Source: Nitrosomonadales bacterium (GTDB taxonomy: Bacteria; Pseudomonadota; Gammaproteobacteria; Burkholderiales; Gallionellaceae). Taken from it: a DNA stretch of 64,000 nucleotides. Position 1 is the first letter of the stretch, and each line of letters begins with the position of its first letter. Location of the stretch: the NCBI GenBank assembly GCA_016235045.1, contig JACRME010000001.1, forward strand, positions 156,294 through 220,293, written 5' to 3'. A model generated the notes under the pieces. That model ran no database searches and was not told the origin of the DNA. It saw nothing but the letters and a program-made list of their open reading frames with translations. The translations under genes and the position numbers were made by a program. Positions 1-8,088 of the stretch are shown here, piece after piece.

Positions 1-850
1 CCCAGCGATGCAAGCACAATCCGAGCACGATGCTCGCTGTACCCAGCCAAACCTGCGGCAACACCGCCTCATCGTTCAAGCCATGCCCCAGCAACAAAGC
101 CAGCACCGGTGTGACCAGCGTGATGAGCGCGATGCGCCCCGCCTCCATGTGCTTGATGAGGTAGTAATACAAGGCGAACCCCAGCACCGAACCGAACGTG
201 CCGAGATACAGCGTGGCAACCGCCGAGCGTTCGGAAACGGCATTCGGCACATGTCCGTCGATCGTCCACCACGCCGCAAAGAACAACGGCAAAGCCACCA
301 CCAGTATGCCCAGCGTGGTTGCCAGTGGCGGGCTGTCATCGTCGATGCGCTTGAGCCAGACAAGTCCGAGCGATTGCGCAACCACCGCCATGAACAGGGC
401 AAACAGCCCCACAACCGAACCTTCCGGCAAACCCAGACCGCCCCGGAACACCAGCAATAGACCGAGGACGCCAAACAACATTCCGGCCAGTTTGTACGGC
501 GTGAGCGATTCCTCTTTCAGCCACACCATCGCCCCCAGGCTGGTGATCAGCGGCGACAGGCCGAACAGCACGGCGATCATGCCGGAGCTGACGAACTGCG
601 ACGACCAGTAGGTAAGTGCCATCGCGGCGAACATGCTCAACCCGCCCGCCACGTAGGCGAGCAAGGCTTTACGGTGCAGCGGGAACGGGATACGGAACAT
701 CGCCAGCAATACCGCACACAGCAGCACACCGATGGCCATACGCGAGAACACCGCGAAGCTGAAACCGATGCCCAGCGCGCTCCATTTGATGGCGAGCGGC
801 GTGGTGGACCAGATCAGGATGACCGATACGAATGCTGCTGGAAGCGACAT
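1..850 (-). CDS. EamA/DMT-family transporter (3' end beyond window)
   Basis: Multi-pass inner-membrane protein of the drug/metabolite transporter superfamily. I translated it by hand from an ATG at 850. It begins MSLPAAFVSVILIWSTTPLA and carries about nine hydrophobic segments in two EamA-like halves, with the usual WSTTPL start of the first half and a C-terminal YYYLIKHMEAGRIA block. GGGGAG lies 6 bases upstream of the ATG and fixes the start. The frame stays open to base 2, so roughly the last 10-20 residues are missing. The substrate cannot be told from sequence; efflux of small metabolites or amino acids is common for the family. It lies downstream of the amidotransferase gene, from which a strong terminator separates it. 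Confidence 0.88.
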   Translation of the reverse strand, partial: MSLPAAFVSVILIWSTTPLAIKWSALGIGFSFAVFSRMAIGVLLCAVLLAMFRIPFPLHRKALLAYVAGGLSMFAAMALTYWSSQFVSSGMIAVLFGLSPLITSLGAMVWLKEESLTPYKLAGMLFGVLGLLLVFRGGLGLPEGSVVGLFALFMAVVAQSLGLVWLKRIDDDSPPLATTLGILVVALPLFFAAWWTIDGHVPNAVSERSAVATLYLGTFGSVLGFALYYYLIKHMEAGRIALITLVTPVLALLLGHGLNDEAVLPQVWLGTASIVLGLCLHRW

Positions 851-880
851 GATTTTCTCCCCGGCTCAATACTTGAAGCT

Positions 881-912
881 CCGTTCGCCCCGAGCCAATC
901 GAAGGGGAACGG
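881..912. repeat. Dispersed inverted repeat, CCGTTCGCCC...GAACGG type
   Basis: The ends CCGTTC (881-886) and GAACGG (907-912) are inverted repeats, with CGCCCCGAGC and TCGAAGGGG inside. A partial copy sharing CCGTTCGCCCCGAGC lies at 48103. It resembles the short intergenic palindromes common in proteobacterial genomes. It sits just upstream of the EamA start codon. Confidence 0.6.
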
Positions 913-919
913 CAAAAAC

Positions 920-952
920 AAACAGGCCACAGAGATCGTCTGTGGCCTGTTT
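920..952 (-). terminator. Rho-independent terminator
   Basis: A perfect 14-bp stem (AAACAGGCCACAGA at 920-933 and its complement at 939-952) encloses a 5-base loop. On the minus strand the stem is followed by GTTTTTG, a short U-tract. It would end the leftward transcript of the amidotransferase gene and isolate the EamA gene. Confidence 0.9.
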
Positions 953-976
953 GAAAGAAACGAATACTGTAAGTTC

Positions 977-1078
977 TTAGTACTGACTCTCCAGACCACG
1001 CGGCGTGCGATGCCATACCTTGCGCATAAATGCCGCAGGCAGGGCTGCTACGTTTCGAATGGAATGCATGGAGTTCAT
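977..1078 (-). CDS. Possible small protein downstream of the amidotransferase
   Basis: A 33-codon frame (MNSMHSIRNVAALPAAFM...) begins 7 bases after the amidotransferase stop and ends 25 bases before the terminator, so it would lie in the same transcript. It is basic and contains an Arg/Trp/His-rich tail. There is no clear ribosome-binding site and I recognise no homologue. It could equally be untranslated 3' sequence. It is recorded because it fills the gap between stop codon and terminator exactly. Confidence 0.25.
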   Translation of the reverse strand: MNSMHSIRNVAALPAAFMRKVWHRTPRGLESQY

Positions 1079-1085
1079 GGCCGGA

Positions 1086-2876
1086 TTATGCGTGGGAGTC
1101 TGTAGCGCCGTCAACATTGATCTGCAGCCACCACTCCAGCAGTGCCAGATGCCACAACTTGCTGCCCTGGATGCGCGTAAGGTGCGCTTCCGGATCGGCC
1201 AGCAGTTTCTCCACATAGTCGCGCCGGTACAGGCCGCGCTTTTTGCAGGCGTCCGAATCGAGCAATGCGCGCATCCTCTCCAGGAAATCGCCGCGCACAT
1301 ATTTCAACGCCGGTACGGGGAAATAGCCCTTGGGACGGTCGATCACCGCATCCGGGATCAGGCCGCGCGCGACCGCCTTGAGAGGGAACTTGCCGCCCTC
1401 CTTGAGCTTGAGCGACGGCGGCATGCGCGCCGCCAGTTCCACCAGTTCGTGGTCGAGAAAGGGCACGCGCGCCTCCAGCCCCCAGGCCATGGTCATGTTG
1501 TCCACGCGTTTCACTGGATCGTCCACCATCAGTGCGGTCACGTCGAGCCGGAACACCTCGTCGAGGAATTCGTCCGCCTGCGGCTGCGTGAGTTCGTTGT
1601 TCACCCATTCCGCGGTCACATCCGGCACGACAAAGGCATCGCTCATCATGGCCAGGTATTCGCTGTGGTCGCGGTCGAAATAATGTTGCGAGAAACGCGC
1701 CAACGGCGAACCCTGCGCCGCATCCATGCGTGGATACCAGAAGTAACCGCCAAACACCTCGTCCGCGCCCTGCCCGGCCAGCACCACTTTCACCTCTTCC
1801 GATACTTTCTGCCCCAGCAGGTAGAACGCGATCACGTCGTAACTCGGCATCGGCTCCGACATCTGCGCGATGGCTTCGGGCAGCGTCTTCAGCACCTCGC
1901 TGTTGGGGATGGCGAACTTGTGGTGACGGGTGTTGAAGTGCTTGGCGACCAGATCGGAGTATTCGAACTCGTGCCCCTGCTCGCCCGCCACCTCCTCGAA
2001 GCCGATGGAAAAGGTGTTGAGATCGTCCACATGGTCGGCCAGCAGCCCGACCAGCAGGCTGGAATCCAGCCCGCCGGAAAGCAACACGCCCACCGGCACG
2101 TCGGACGCCAGCCGGTGACGTTCCACCGCGCGCATCAGCACGGCACGCGTCGCGGTAAGCCATTCCTGCTCCGAAAGCGGATTGGCCGGTCGCGTCGCGT
2201 CCAGCGCCCAATAGCACTGCAACTTCACCTCGCCCGCTGCAGTGAACGTCATGGTGTGCGCTGGCGGCAGTTTCTTCACGCCGCGCAGGATGGTGAGCGG
2301 TGCGGGCACCACGCTGTGCAAAGTGAAGTGAAGATGCAGGGCGACCGGATCGAGCGAAGTATCCACCCCGCCCGCCGCCAGCAGGGCTTGCAGCGTGGAG
2401 GCGAAACGTAGGCGGCTGCCTTCCAGCGCGTAATACAGCGGCTTGATGCCGAGCCGGTCGCGCGCGAGGAACAGCGTCTTGTCGCGCATGTCCCAGACGG
2501 CGAAGGCGAACATGCCGTAGAAGCGCTGCACGCAGTTCTCGCCCCAGGCGTGGTACGACTTGAGTATCACCTCGCTGTCGCCTTCGGAGAAGAAGTCGTA
2601 GCCCATCTCCAGCAGTTCGGCGCGCAATTCCTTGTAGTTGTAGATCGTGCCGTTAAATACCAATGCCAGCTTCAGGTCATCGTCCACCATCGGTTGGTCC
2701 GAATGCGCACTAAGGTCGATGATGGACAGCCGGCGGTGGCCGAATGCCAGCGTGCCGCCGTTGAAGAAACCCTCGTGATCGGGCCCGCGCCGCGCCAACT
2801 TGGCCGTAATGCGTTTGAGCGCGTCCATATCGGGCGCAGAATTATCGAAACGCAATTCACCGCAGATGCCGCACAT
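1086..2876 (-). CDS. NAGGN-type asparagine-synthase-family amidotransferase
   Basis: 596-residue class II glutamine amidotransferase with an asparagine-synthetase domain. The start at 2876 is chosen because it puts the catalytic cysteine at position 2 (MCGICGELRF); an in-frame ATG four codons upstream would block N-terminal processing. The glutaminase domain spans about 2-190, with RRGPD at 29-33 and GHRRLSIID. The ATP-pyrophosphatase loop SGGLDSS is at 267-273. The MCGICGELRFD opening, LHFTLHSVVPAP and the DRPKGYFPVPALKY tail match my memory of the TIGR03104 family, which amidates N-acetylglutaminylglutamine to make the osmolyte NAGGN. The usual partners, a GNAT/ATP-grasp synthetase and an M42 peptidase, are not in this window, so the osmolyte role is an inference. 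A general asparagine synthase is the alternative. Confidence 0.85.
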   Translation of the reverse strand: MCGICGELRFDNSAPDMDALKRITAKLARRGPDHEGFFNGGTLAFGHRRLSIIDLSAHSDQPMVDDDLKLALVFNGTIYNYKELRAELLEMGYDFFSEGDSEVILKSYHAWGENCVQRFYGMFAFAVWDMRDKTLFLARDRLGIKPLYYALEGSRLRFASTLQALLAAGGVDTSLDPVALHLHFTLHSVVPAPLTILRGVKKLPPAHTMTFTAAGEVKLQCYWALDATRPANPLSEQEWLTATRAVLMRAVERHRLASDVPVGVLLSGGLDSSLLVGLLADHVDDLNTFSIGFEEVAGEQGHEFEYSDLVAKHFNTRHHKFAIPNSEVLKTLPEAIAQMSEPMPSYDVIAFYLLGQKVSEEVKVVLAGQGADEVFGGYFWYPRMDAAQGSPLARFSQHYFDRDHSEYLAMMSDAFVVPDVTAEWVNNELTQPQADEFLDEVFRLDVTALMVDDPVKRVDNMTMAWGLEARVPFLDHELVELAARMPPSLKLKEGGKFPLKAVARGLIPDAVIDRPKGYFPVPALKYVRGDFLERMRALLDSDACKKRGLYRRDYVEKLLADPEAHLTRIQGSKLWHLALLEWWLQINVDGATDSHA

Positions 2877-3038
2877 GCCAGACTCCATAAAAATTTCGCT
2901 GATTATCGCCCAGCTCGTGCATTTCCGTCTCATTGCTTTTGTCCACGACAGACATGAAAAGCACGAAATGGAAAATTCCCTTTCGTAATTTTGGTGTATT
3001 TCGTGGATGATGGCTTTTCGCCTGTTAAAATGCGCGCG

Positions 3039-4274
3039 ATGCAGACGTCCCTCACCCCGCAACGCGAAAAGTATTTCCTGCTCACCCTTGCGGGTATCCA
3101 GTTCAGCCACATCCTCGACTTCATGATCATGATGCCGTTGGGACCGATCCTGATGCGCGAATTCGGCATCGGCACGCACGAGTTCGGCCTGCTGGTCGCT
3201 TCCTACAGTTTCAGCGCAGCATTCTCCGGTCTGCTCGCTTCCACTTTCATCGACCGCTTCGAGCGCAAACGGCTGGTGCTGCTCATCTTCGCCTTGTTCG
3301 GCATCGCCACACTGGCCTGCGGTTTCGCTCCGGGTTACGCGACGCTGCTGATCGCGCGCGGACTGGCCGGCGCCTTCGGCGGGGTGCTCGGCGCGCTGGT
3401 GCAGACCATGGTCGGCGACGTCATCCCGTTCGCGCGCCGCGCCCGCGCCAGCAGCATCGTCTCGACCGCCTTCTCCGTCTCCACCGTGGCGGGCGTGCCG
3501 CTGTCGCTGTGGATGGCGAACCACCTGCAATGGCGCGCGCCGTTCGTCTTCATCGCCGTGCTGGTCGCGCTGTTCATCTTCGTCGGTTATCGTTTCCTGC
3601 CCGAGCTGAGCCACCACATCAGCGGCGAGAAGCGCACGCACCCGTTCTCCGACATGTTCGAGGTGTTGCGTGACGCCAACCATCTGCGCGCGCTGCTGTT
3701 TTCCTCGCTGATCATCTTCTCTGGCTTCACCGTGATCCCCTACATCACGGTATATGCGGTGGGCAACGTCGGCATTGCGCAACTCGATATTCCCCTCATC
3801 TACCTGGCGGGCGGCGCGGCAACCTTCTTCACCGCGCGCCTGATCGGCCATTGGGCCGACAAGCATGGCAAGGTCGAGGTCTATCGACTCATCGCCATCG
3901 CCGCCATGGTTCCGCTGCTCGTCGTCACCCATATCGGCGCAGCCCCCTTGTGGATGTGGCTGATTTGCACCACCACCTTCTTCGTGCTGGTGTCGGGGCG
4001 TTTCATCCCGGCGATGGCCATCATCACCTCGGCCGCACACCCCAGGCTGCGCGGCACCTTCATGTCGCTCAACAGCACCACGCAATCTCTCGCCATGGGG
4101 CTGGCGACCACGCTGGCCGGATTCATCATCACCCAGGACGGCGCTGGAAGGATCGTCGATTACCAAACGGTGGGCTATGTCGCGGTGGCCGCCAACCTGC
4201 TGGCAATTTGGTTCGTCTCGCACATCGTCATGCTCGACCAGCACCCCAGCCTGCCGGACGTTGTTCCAAAGTAA
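3039..4274 (+). CDS. MFS transporter
   Basis: 411-residue major facilitator with about 12 membrane segments, starting MQTSLTPQREKYFLLTLAG. The first helix contains a charged/Met-rich HILDFMIMMPLGP segment, and the loop after helix 2 carries DRFERKRLV, the DRxxRR-type MFS motif A. It resembles the arabinose-efflux/sugar-permease style of MFS carriers. ATGs at 3030 and 2991 are also in frame; none has a good ribosome-binding site, so the start is uncertain by a few codons. It is transcribed divergently from the amidotransferase across a 162-bp gap. Substrate unknown. Confidence 0.85.
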   Translation: MQTSLTPQREKYFLLTLAGIQFSHILDFMIMMPLGPILMREFGIGTHEFGLLVASYSFSAAFSGLLASTFIDRFERKRLVLLIFALFGIATLACGFAPGYATLLIARGLAGAFGGVLGALVQTMVGDVIPFARRARASSIVSTAFSVSTVAGVPLSLWMANHLQWRAPFVFIAVLVALFIFVGYRFLPELSHHISGEKRTHPFSDMFEVLRDANHLRALLFSSLIIFSGFTVIPYITVYAVGNVGIAQLDIPLIYLAGGAATFFTARLIGHWADKHGKVEVYRLIAIAAMVPLLVVTHIGAAPLWMWLICTTTFFVLVSGRFIPAMAIITSAAHPRLRGTFMSLNSTTQSLAMGLATTLAGFIITQDGAGRIVDYQTVGYVAVAANLLAIWFVSHIVMLDQHPSLPDVVPK

Positions 4275-4336
4275 TCGACGGTCGTTTCGATTAGACTACC
4301 GCACCATTTCCATTTAGTGCCTGCAGGGAGAACATC

Positions 4337-4933
4337 ATGTACGGAACACCTTTGCCCCAGGCCGCATTCGAACAGTTGTTTCTCGAAGCCCACACCAACA
4401 ACGCATGGCAGGACAAACCCGTTGCCGACGAATTGCTGCAGCGCCTCTACGACACCTTGCGCATGGGCCCGACCTCGATGAATTGCTCTCCCGCACGCCT
4501 CGTGTTCGTAAAATCAAGAGCCGCAAAGGAAAAACTTGAGCCCGCGCTTCTGGAGGGCAACCGTGCCAAAACCATGGCCGCGCCGGTCACCGTCATCATC
4601 GGTTATGACACTCGCTTCCACGACAAGCTGCCCAAACTGTTCCCGAACAATCCCAAGGCGCGCGACCTGTTTGCGGGCAATGCCGCGCTTTCCGATACCA
4701 CCGCCTTCCGCAACGGCACGCTGCAGGGCGCGTACCTGATCCTCGCCGCCCGCGCGCTGGGGCTGGACTGCGGCCCGATGTCCGGTTTCGACAACGCCGC
4801 CGTGGATCAACTGTTCTTTGCGGGAACAAATGCGAAATCCAATTTCCTCTGCAACCTCGGCTACGGCGACCCAAAAGGCGTTTATCCGCGCAATCCGCGG
4901 CTTGGTTTTGCCGAGGCCTGCAGCATTGTCTAG
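4337..4933 (+). CDS. Nitroreductase-family oxidoreductase (RutE/HadB-like)
   Basis: 198-residue FMN-dependent oxidoreductase. The order [19 protein letters not shown], then [11 protein letters not shown], then [24 protein letters not shown] fits the malonic-semialdehyde reductase subgroup (RutE), including its length. A good ribosome-binding site (GCAGGGAGAACATC) precedes the ATG. No rut operon partners are nearby, so pyrimidine degradation is not implied. A general NAD(P)H-dependent reductase of quinones, aldehydes or nitro compounds is safer. It is followed closely by rsuA on the same strand. Confidence 0.85.
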   Translation: MYGTPLPQAAFEQLFLEAHTNNAWQDKPVADELLQRLYDTLRMGPTSMNCSPARLVFVKSRAAKEKLEPALLEGNRAKTMAAPVTVIIGYDTRFHDKLPKLFPNNPKARDLFAGNAALSDTTAFRNGTLQGAYLILAARALGLDCGPMSGFDNAAVDQLFFAGTNAKSNFLCNLGYGDPKGVYPRNPRLGFAEACSIV

Positions 4934-4952
4934 CGGGGAATTGGCGCCAGCA

Positions 4953-5669
4953 ATGAGCAAGCTTCCTCTCGACCGCATCCTGCAATCGCAAGGTTTCGGC
5001 ACGCGCAAGTGGTGCCAGCGCCTGATCGAGGATGGCGATGTCGCCATTGCAGGCGAGGTCATCGCCGACACGCGCAGCAGTTTCGAGACCGGGAATCTGG
5101 AATTCAGCGTGTACGGCGAACCCTGGCGCTATCGCGAGCATGTCTACATCGCGCTGAACAAACCCGTCGACTACGAATGTTCACGCAAGCCCAGCCATCA
5201 CCCCGGTGTACTGTCGTTGTTGCCCGAACAATTCGCGCTGCGCGACGTGCAGCCGGTCGGCCGTCTCGACCACGACACCACCGGCCTGCTGCTGATGTCC
5301 GACGACGGTTCGTTCATCCATGCGCAATCCTCGCCCAAACGCCATGTCCCCAAAGTGTATGTCGCCACCACGCACGATGCGGTAACGCCGCAACTGGTCG
5401 GGCATCTGCTGACAGGCGTAAAACTGCACGATGAACCCGCCCCGCTCGCCGCCATCGTGTGCGAGAAGCTGGATGAACACCGACTCAAGATCGTGCTGGA
5501 ACAGGGCAAGTACCATCAGGTGAAACGCATGCTGGCCGCCGCGGGCAACCATTGCGTAGCGCTGTGCCGCATCCAGATCGGCGGATTGAAACTCGAAACG
5601 CTGGGACTGATGGAAGGAGAATGGTGCTACCTGGAAGAACCGCAGCGGGAACTGCTCACGGCAGCCTGA
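4953..5669 (+). CDS. rsuA: 16S rRNA pseudouridine synthase RsuA-like
   Basis: 238-residue enzyme that isomerises a uridine in 16S rRNA during small-subunit assembly. An N-terminal S4 RNA-binding domain (about 1-60, MSKLPLDRILQSQGFGTRKW) is followed by the pseudouridine-synthase domain, whose catalytic motif PVGRLDHDTTGLLL carries the essential aspartate. The YHQVKRMLAA motif is near the C-terminus. This is the RsuA/RluB/RluE architecture, and length and S4 domain favour RsuA. The start is 19 bases after the nitroreductase stop. An in-frame TTG four codons upstream is a weaker option. Confidence 0.88.
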   Translation: MSKLPLDRILQSQGFGTRKWCQRLIEDGDVAIAGEVIADTRSSFETGNLEFSVYGEPWRYREHVYIALNKPVDYECSRKPSHHPGVLSLLPEQFALRDVQPVGRLDHDTTGLLLMSDDGSFIHAQSSPKRHVPKVYVATTHDAVTPQLVGHLLTGVKLHDEPAPLAAIVCEKLDEHRLKIVLEQGKYHQVKRMLAAAGNHCVALCRIQIGGLKLETLGLMEGEWCYLEEPQRELLTAA

Positions 5670-5717
5670 CCGCCCGTTCTCGCTCGGCCGCCGCCGGGCA
5701 ACGGCGCCGCTTCCCGG

Positions 5718-7250
5718 CTAACCCGCGGCAACCGGCGCACGCGCAGCCTGCAAGCGTCCCAGCCAGCTTTCCGCCGCCTCCTCGCTTTGTTTTTCGCACA
5801 GCCATTGATAGCCGACACGGGAACAATCGTCGCCCATCGAGGGCGACAGGCGGAACGCCTCTTCCAGATAGCCCAAACCGCTGGCATTGCCTTCTTCGAG
5901 CAGGGCGCATCCGTAATAGAAGACCGGTTTGGGATAGCGTTCGCCTTCGCGGCCCAACAGGTCTTCCAGCACATACTTGGCCGCAGCGACCGACCTGAAC
6001 TCGACCAGCAGCAGCGCCAGTTCCTGCGCATCCGACACGCTCAGCGCCGCCACGGGTTGTTTTTCCAGATCGGCGATTCGCGTCTTCGAGCGCGTGTAGC
6101 GGCGGTGATATTTCTGCCATTTGTCCTTTTCTTCGGCCCACCACTTGCCGTCGAATTCGCGCACCAGCGCCGGTGCAAAATTCCCCAGCAAGGCATCGGC
6201 TGCACATAGCTTGGGCATGGCCGGCAGAGCGGCGCGCTGCCCCATGGCCGTCACCCGTTCGCTCAAACACGGATGAGTGTCGTACACGTCTGACTCGACT
6301 TTCCACACTTCGGTCAACCGCTCCCTGGTCGCCCACTCATCCATCGTCATCATCAGTAGCTTGCGGATGGCGACATAGGGCATGACCGGCGGCATTTCGT
6401 GCTGGGTGGACTGCGCGTACAGCTTCGGCCAGAAACTCCCGTGCAGCCAGTTCGACAGCAGGCCGATGCGGATCAAAGCGGTGGCGCTGGCTTCCGCCCC
6501 GGCAATCTGGCACGACATCGCATCCGCCTCGTATTCGTTCTGCCTGGACAGCACGAAGGTATAGGCATTGTAGTAAGGCGCGAACCAGTCCAGCATTCCG
6601 GCAAGGACGCCGTTGACCATATTATTGTCGCGCCTGGTGCGCGCATGCTCATACAGGGTATCGAAGGTGGAACGCTGGCGGTATATCCATCGGCTCAACT
6701 TGCCGTGCCCGCCCGCCAGGTGCCCATACTCGTGCGCCACAATGGCCAGCAATTCCTCAGCCGAAACCGCTTCCAGCAACGGCAAGCCCAGAATCAGGTA
6801 ATTGCGGTAGCCGCCGAACAAGCCGAAGCGCGGGCACTGCGCAATCGCCGCATTGAATTCATTCGTGATCAATACATGGTGGATGGGCGCCGCCTGCAGC
6901 CGCTCGCGCAGCGCCGCAATCATCTTGAACAACTGGGGTGCTTCGGCCTCGGTCAATTCCCGTCCCGGCGGCGCGGGAAGCGGGGTAAAGAATACCCGGA
7001 ACGTCAGCCACACTATGGGCGCGACGACGACGACCCAACTCGCAAAGAATATTTTGAAGAGCGTATGGACGCCACCCGTCGCTCCAGAAAGCATGAAGTA
7101 CAAGCCGAACACCAGGACCAACAACAGCGCAAACAACACCACATACGCGAGTACGCTGATCAGCAGCACTTTGGTGCGAAACGCACCCGGGACGTCCTGC
7201 GCTTCGCTTTGCAGGCTCCACACCAGCGATTCATAGTCCTGTTTTTCCAT
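5718..7250 (-). CDS. M48-family membrane zinc metallopeptidase
   Basis: 510-residue integral membrane protease. Two hydrophobic segments (about 27-55 and 64-88) precede the catalytic domain with HEYGH at 173-177. The glutamate of NEYEADAMS about 65 residues later is the likely third zinc ligand. The C-terminal third reads like TPR-style helical repeats (YYGCALLEEGNASGLGYLEEAF), which could bind substrates. The start at 7250 has a GGGGGGTT ribosome-binding site. It is larger than HtpX, so a protease of the COG0501 group with an appended repeat domain is the best description. Likely role is membrane or periplasmic protein quality control. Confidence 0.85.
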   Translation of the reverse strand: MEKQDYESLVWSLQSEAQDVPGAFRTKVLLISVLAYVVLFALLLVLVFGLYFMLSGATGGVHTLFKIFFASWVVVVAPIVWLTFRVFFTPLPAPPGRELTEAEAPQLFKMIAALRERLQAAPIHHVLITNEFNAAIAQCPRFGLFGGYRNYLILGLPLLEAVSAEELLAIVAHEYGHLAGGHGKLSRWIYRQRSTFDTLYEHARTRRDNNMVNGVLAGMLDWFAPYYNAYTFVLSRQNEYEADAMSCQIAGAEASATALIRIGLLSNWLHGSFWPKLYAQSTQHEMPPVMPYVAIRKLLMMTMDEWATRERLTEVWKVESDVYDTHPCLSERVTAMGQRAALPAMPKLCAADALLGNFAPALVREFDGKWWAEEKDKWQKYHRRYTRSKTRIADLEKQPVAALSVSDAQELALLLVEFRSVAAAKYVLEDLLGREGERYPKPVFYYGCALLEEGNASGLGYLEEAFRLSPSMGDDCSRVGYQWLCEKQSEEAAESWLGRLQAARAPVAAG

Positions 7251-7369
7251 AACCCCCCGCTTCCGCGCCTGAATGCGTGTCCTCAACCCGCCATCCACAT
7301 CGCCATGATAGTGGCTTATGGCGAATATGTGCCAGCCTGTGGGAAGAAATGCGAACTATTTTTGCCCGC

Positions 7370-8044
7370 TCACTCCCGGGCAGCCATCCTGGCGAGCAGT
7401 TCCGGATTCTCGATCACGATAGATCCGCGCAGCGTCTTGACCGACCCGGCCGCGACCAGTTTGCGCAACAGCTTCGCAATCACTTCACGCGTTGTGCCCA
7501 GATGGGCGGCCAACTCGCTCTGCGTCATGCGCAACTGCCCGTCGGCAACCCCGCGCAGCAGGATGAACTTGGCCAGGCGCGCATTCAGGTTCAGGGAATG
7601 AATCTCCTCCAGTTCTTCCATCAGCCGGAACACCAGCACCGAAAGCGCATGCACGGTCAGGTTCTGGATGGATGGCTCGTTCTGGAACAGCGTACGATAG
7701 GTCAGCGAGGGAATCATGCCGACGCAAGTATCCGGCTCGGTCTGCACCCAGGCCGGATATTGAAGGTTATTGAAGATGCAGTTCAGGGCGAGGATGCAGA
7801 CTTCGCCCGGATTGATGAAGTACAGCGTGGCTTCGTTGCCGCCGGGCGAGATCGAGTAAACCCGCAGGCGGCCGCGCACGACGACGTAGGCGCCGGAAAC
7901 GCTGTTGCCCTTGTTGATGATGGTTTTCAGCTCGTCGAAATAGTTGAGCTGCATCCCGCATTCGAGCATCTGCTGCCCGCAGACCGACAGGTCGCGAAAG
8001 ACATCCAGCGCCTTCAACCCGCCCATCGCCTCGGTACTGTCCAA
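7370..8044 (-). CDS. Crp/Fnr-family transcriptional regulator
   Basis: 224-residue regulator. An N-terminal cyclic-nucleotide-binding-like sensor domain (about 20-135, GAYVVVRGRLRVYSISPGGNEA) is followed by the dimer helix and a C-terminal winged HTH (about 150-215, TQSELAAHLGTTREVIAKLL). Cysteines occur at 22, 29, 83 and 89. Their spacing is not that of classic FNR, so an iron-sulfur role is unproven. The first codon appears to be TTG at 8044, preceded by GGGGGG; an ATG at 8026 is the alternative. It lies 44 bp downstream of the di-haem peroxidase gene on the same strand and probably shares its transcript. The palindromes at 9493-9566 are its likely targets. Confidence 0.88.
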   Translation of the reverse strand: MDSTEAMGGLKALDVFRDLSVCGQQMLECGMQLNYFDELKTIINKGNSVSGAYVVVRGRLRVYSISPGGNEATLYFINPGEVCILALNCIFNNLQYPAWVQTEPDTCVGMIPSLTYRTLFQNEPSIQNLTVHALSVLVFRLMEELEEIHSLNLNARLAKFILLRGVADGQLRMTQSELAAHLGTTREVIAKLLRKLVAAGSVKTLRGSIVIENPELLARMAARE

Positions 8045-8088
8045 CGCACCCCCCAGACCTGACCGTTACCGCCAAAGAACCCGGTTCA

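Noticed and set aside
1005..2411. Long open frame on the plus strand opposite the amidotransferase gene
   Set aside because: It has no ribosome-binding site and low-complexity His/Arg/Gln translation. It is an antisense artefact of high GC, as are similar frames opposite the DUF342, TIGR03545 and mrcB genes.
2877..4244. Upstream in-frame extension of the amidotransferase over the MFS gene
   Set aside because: The catalytic cysteine must follow the initiator Met, and the extension runs antisense to a clear MFS transporter.
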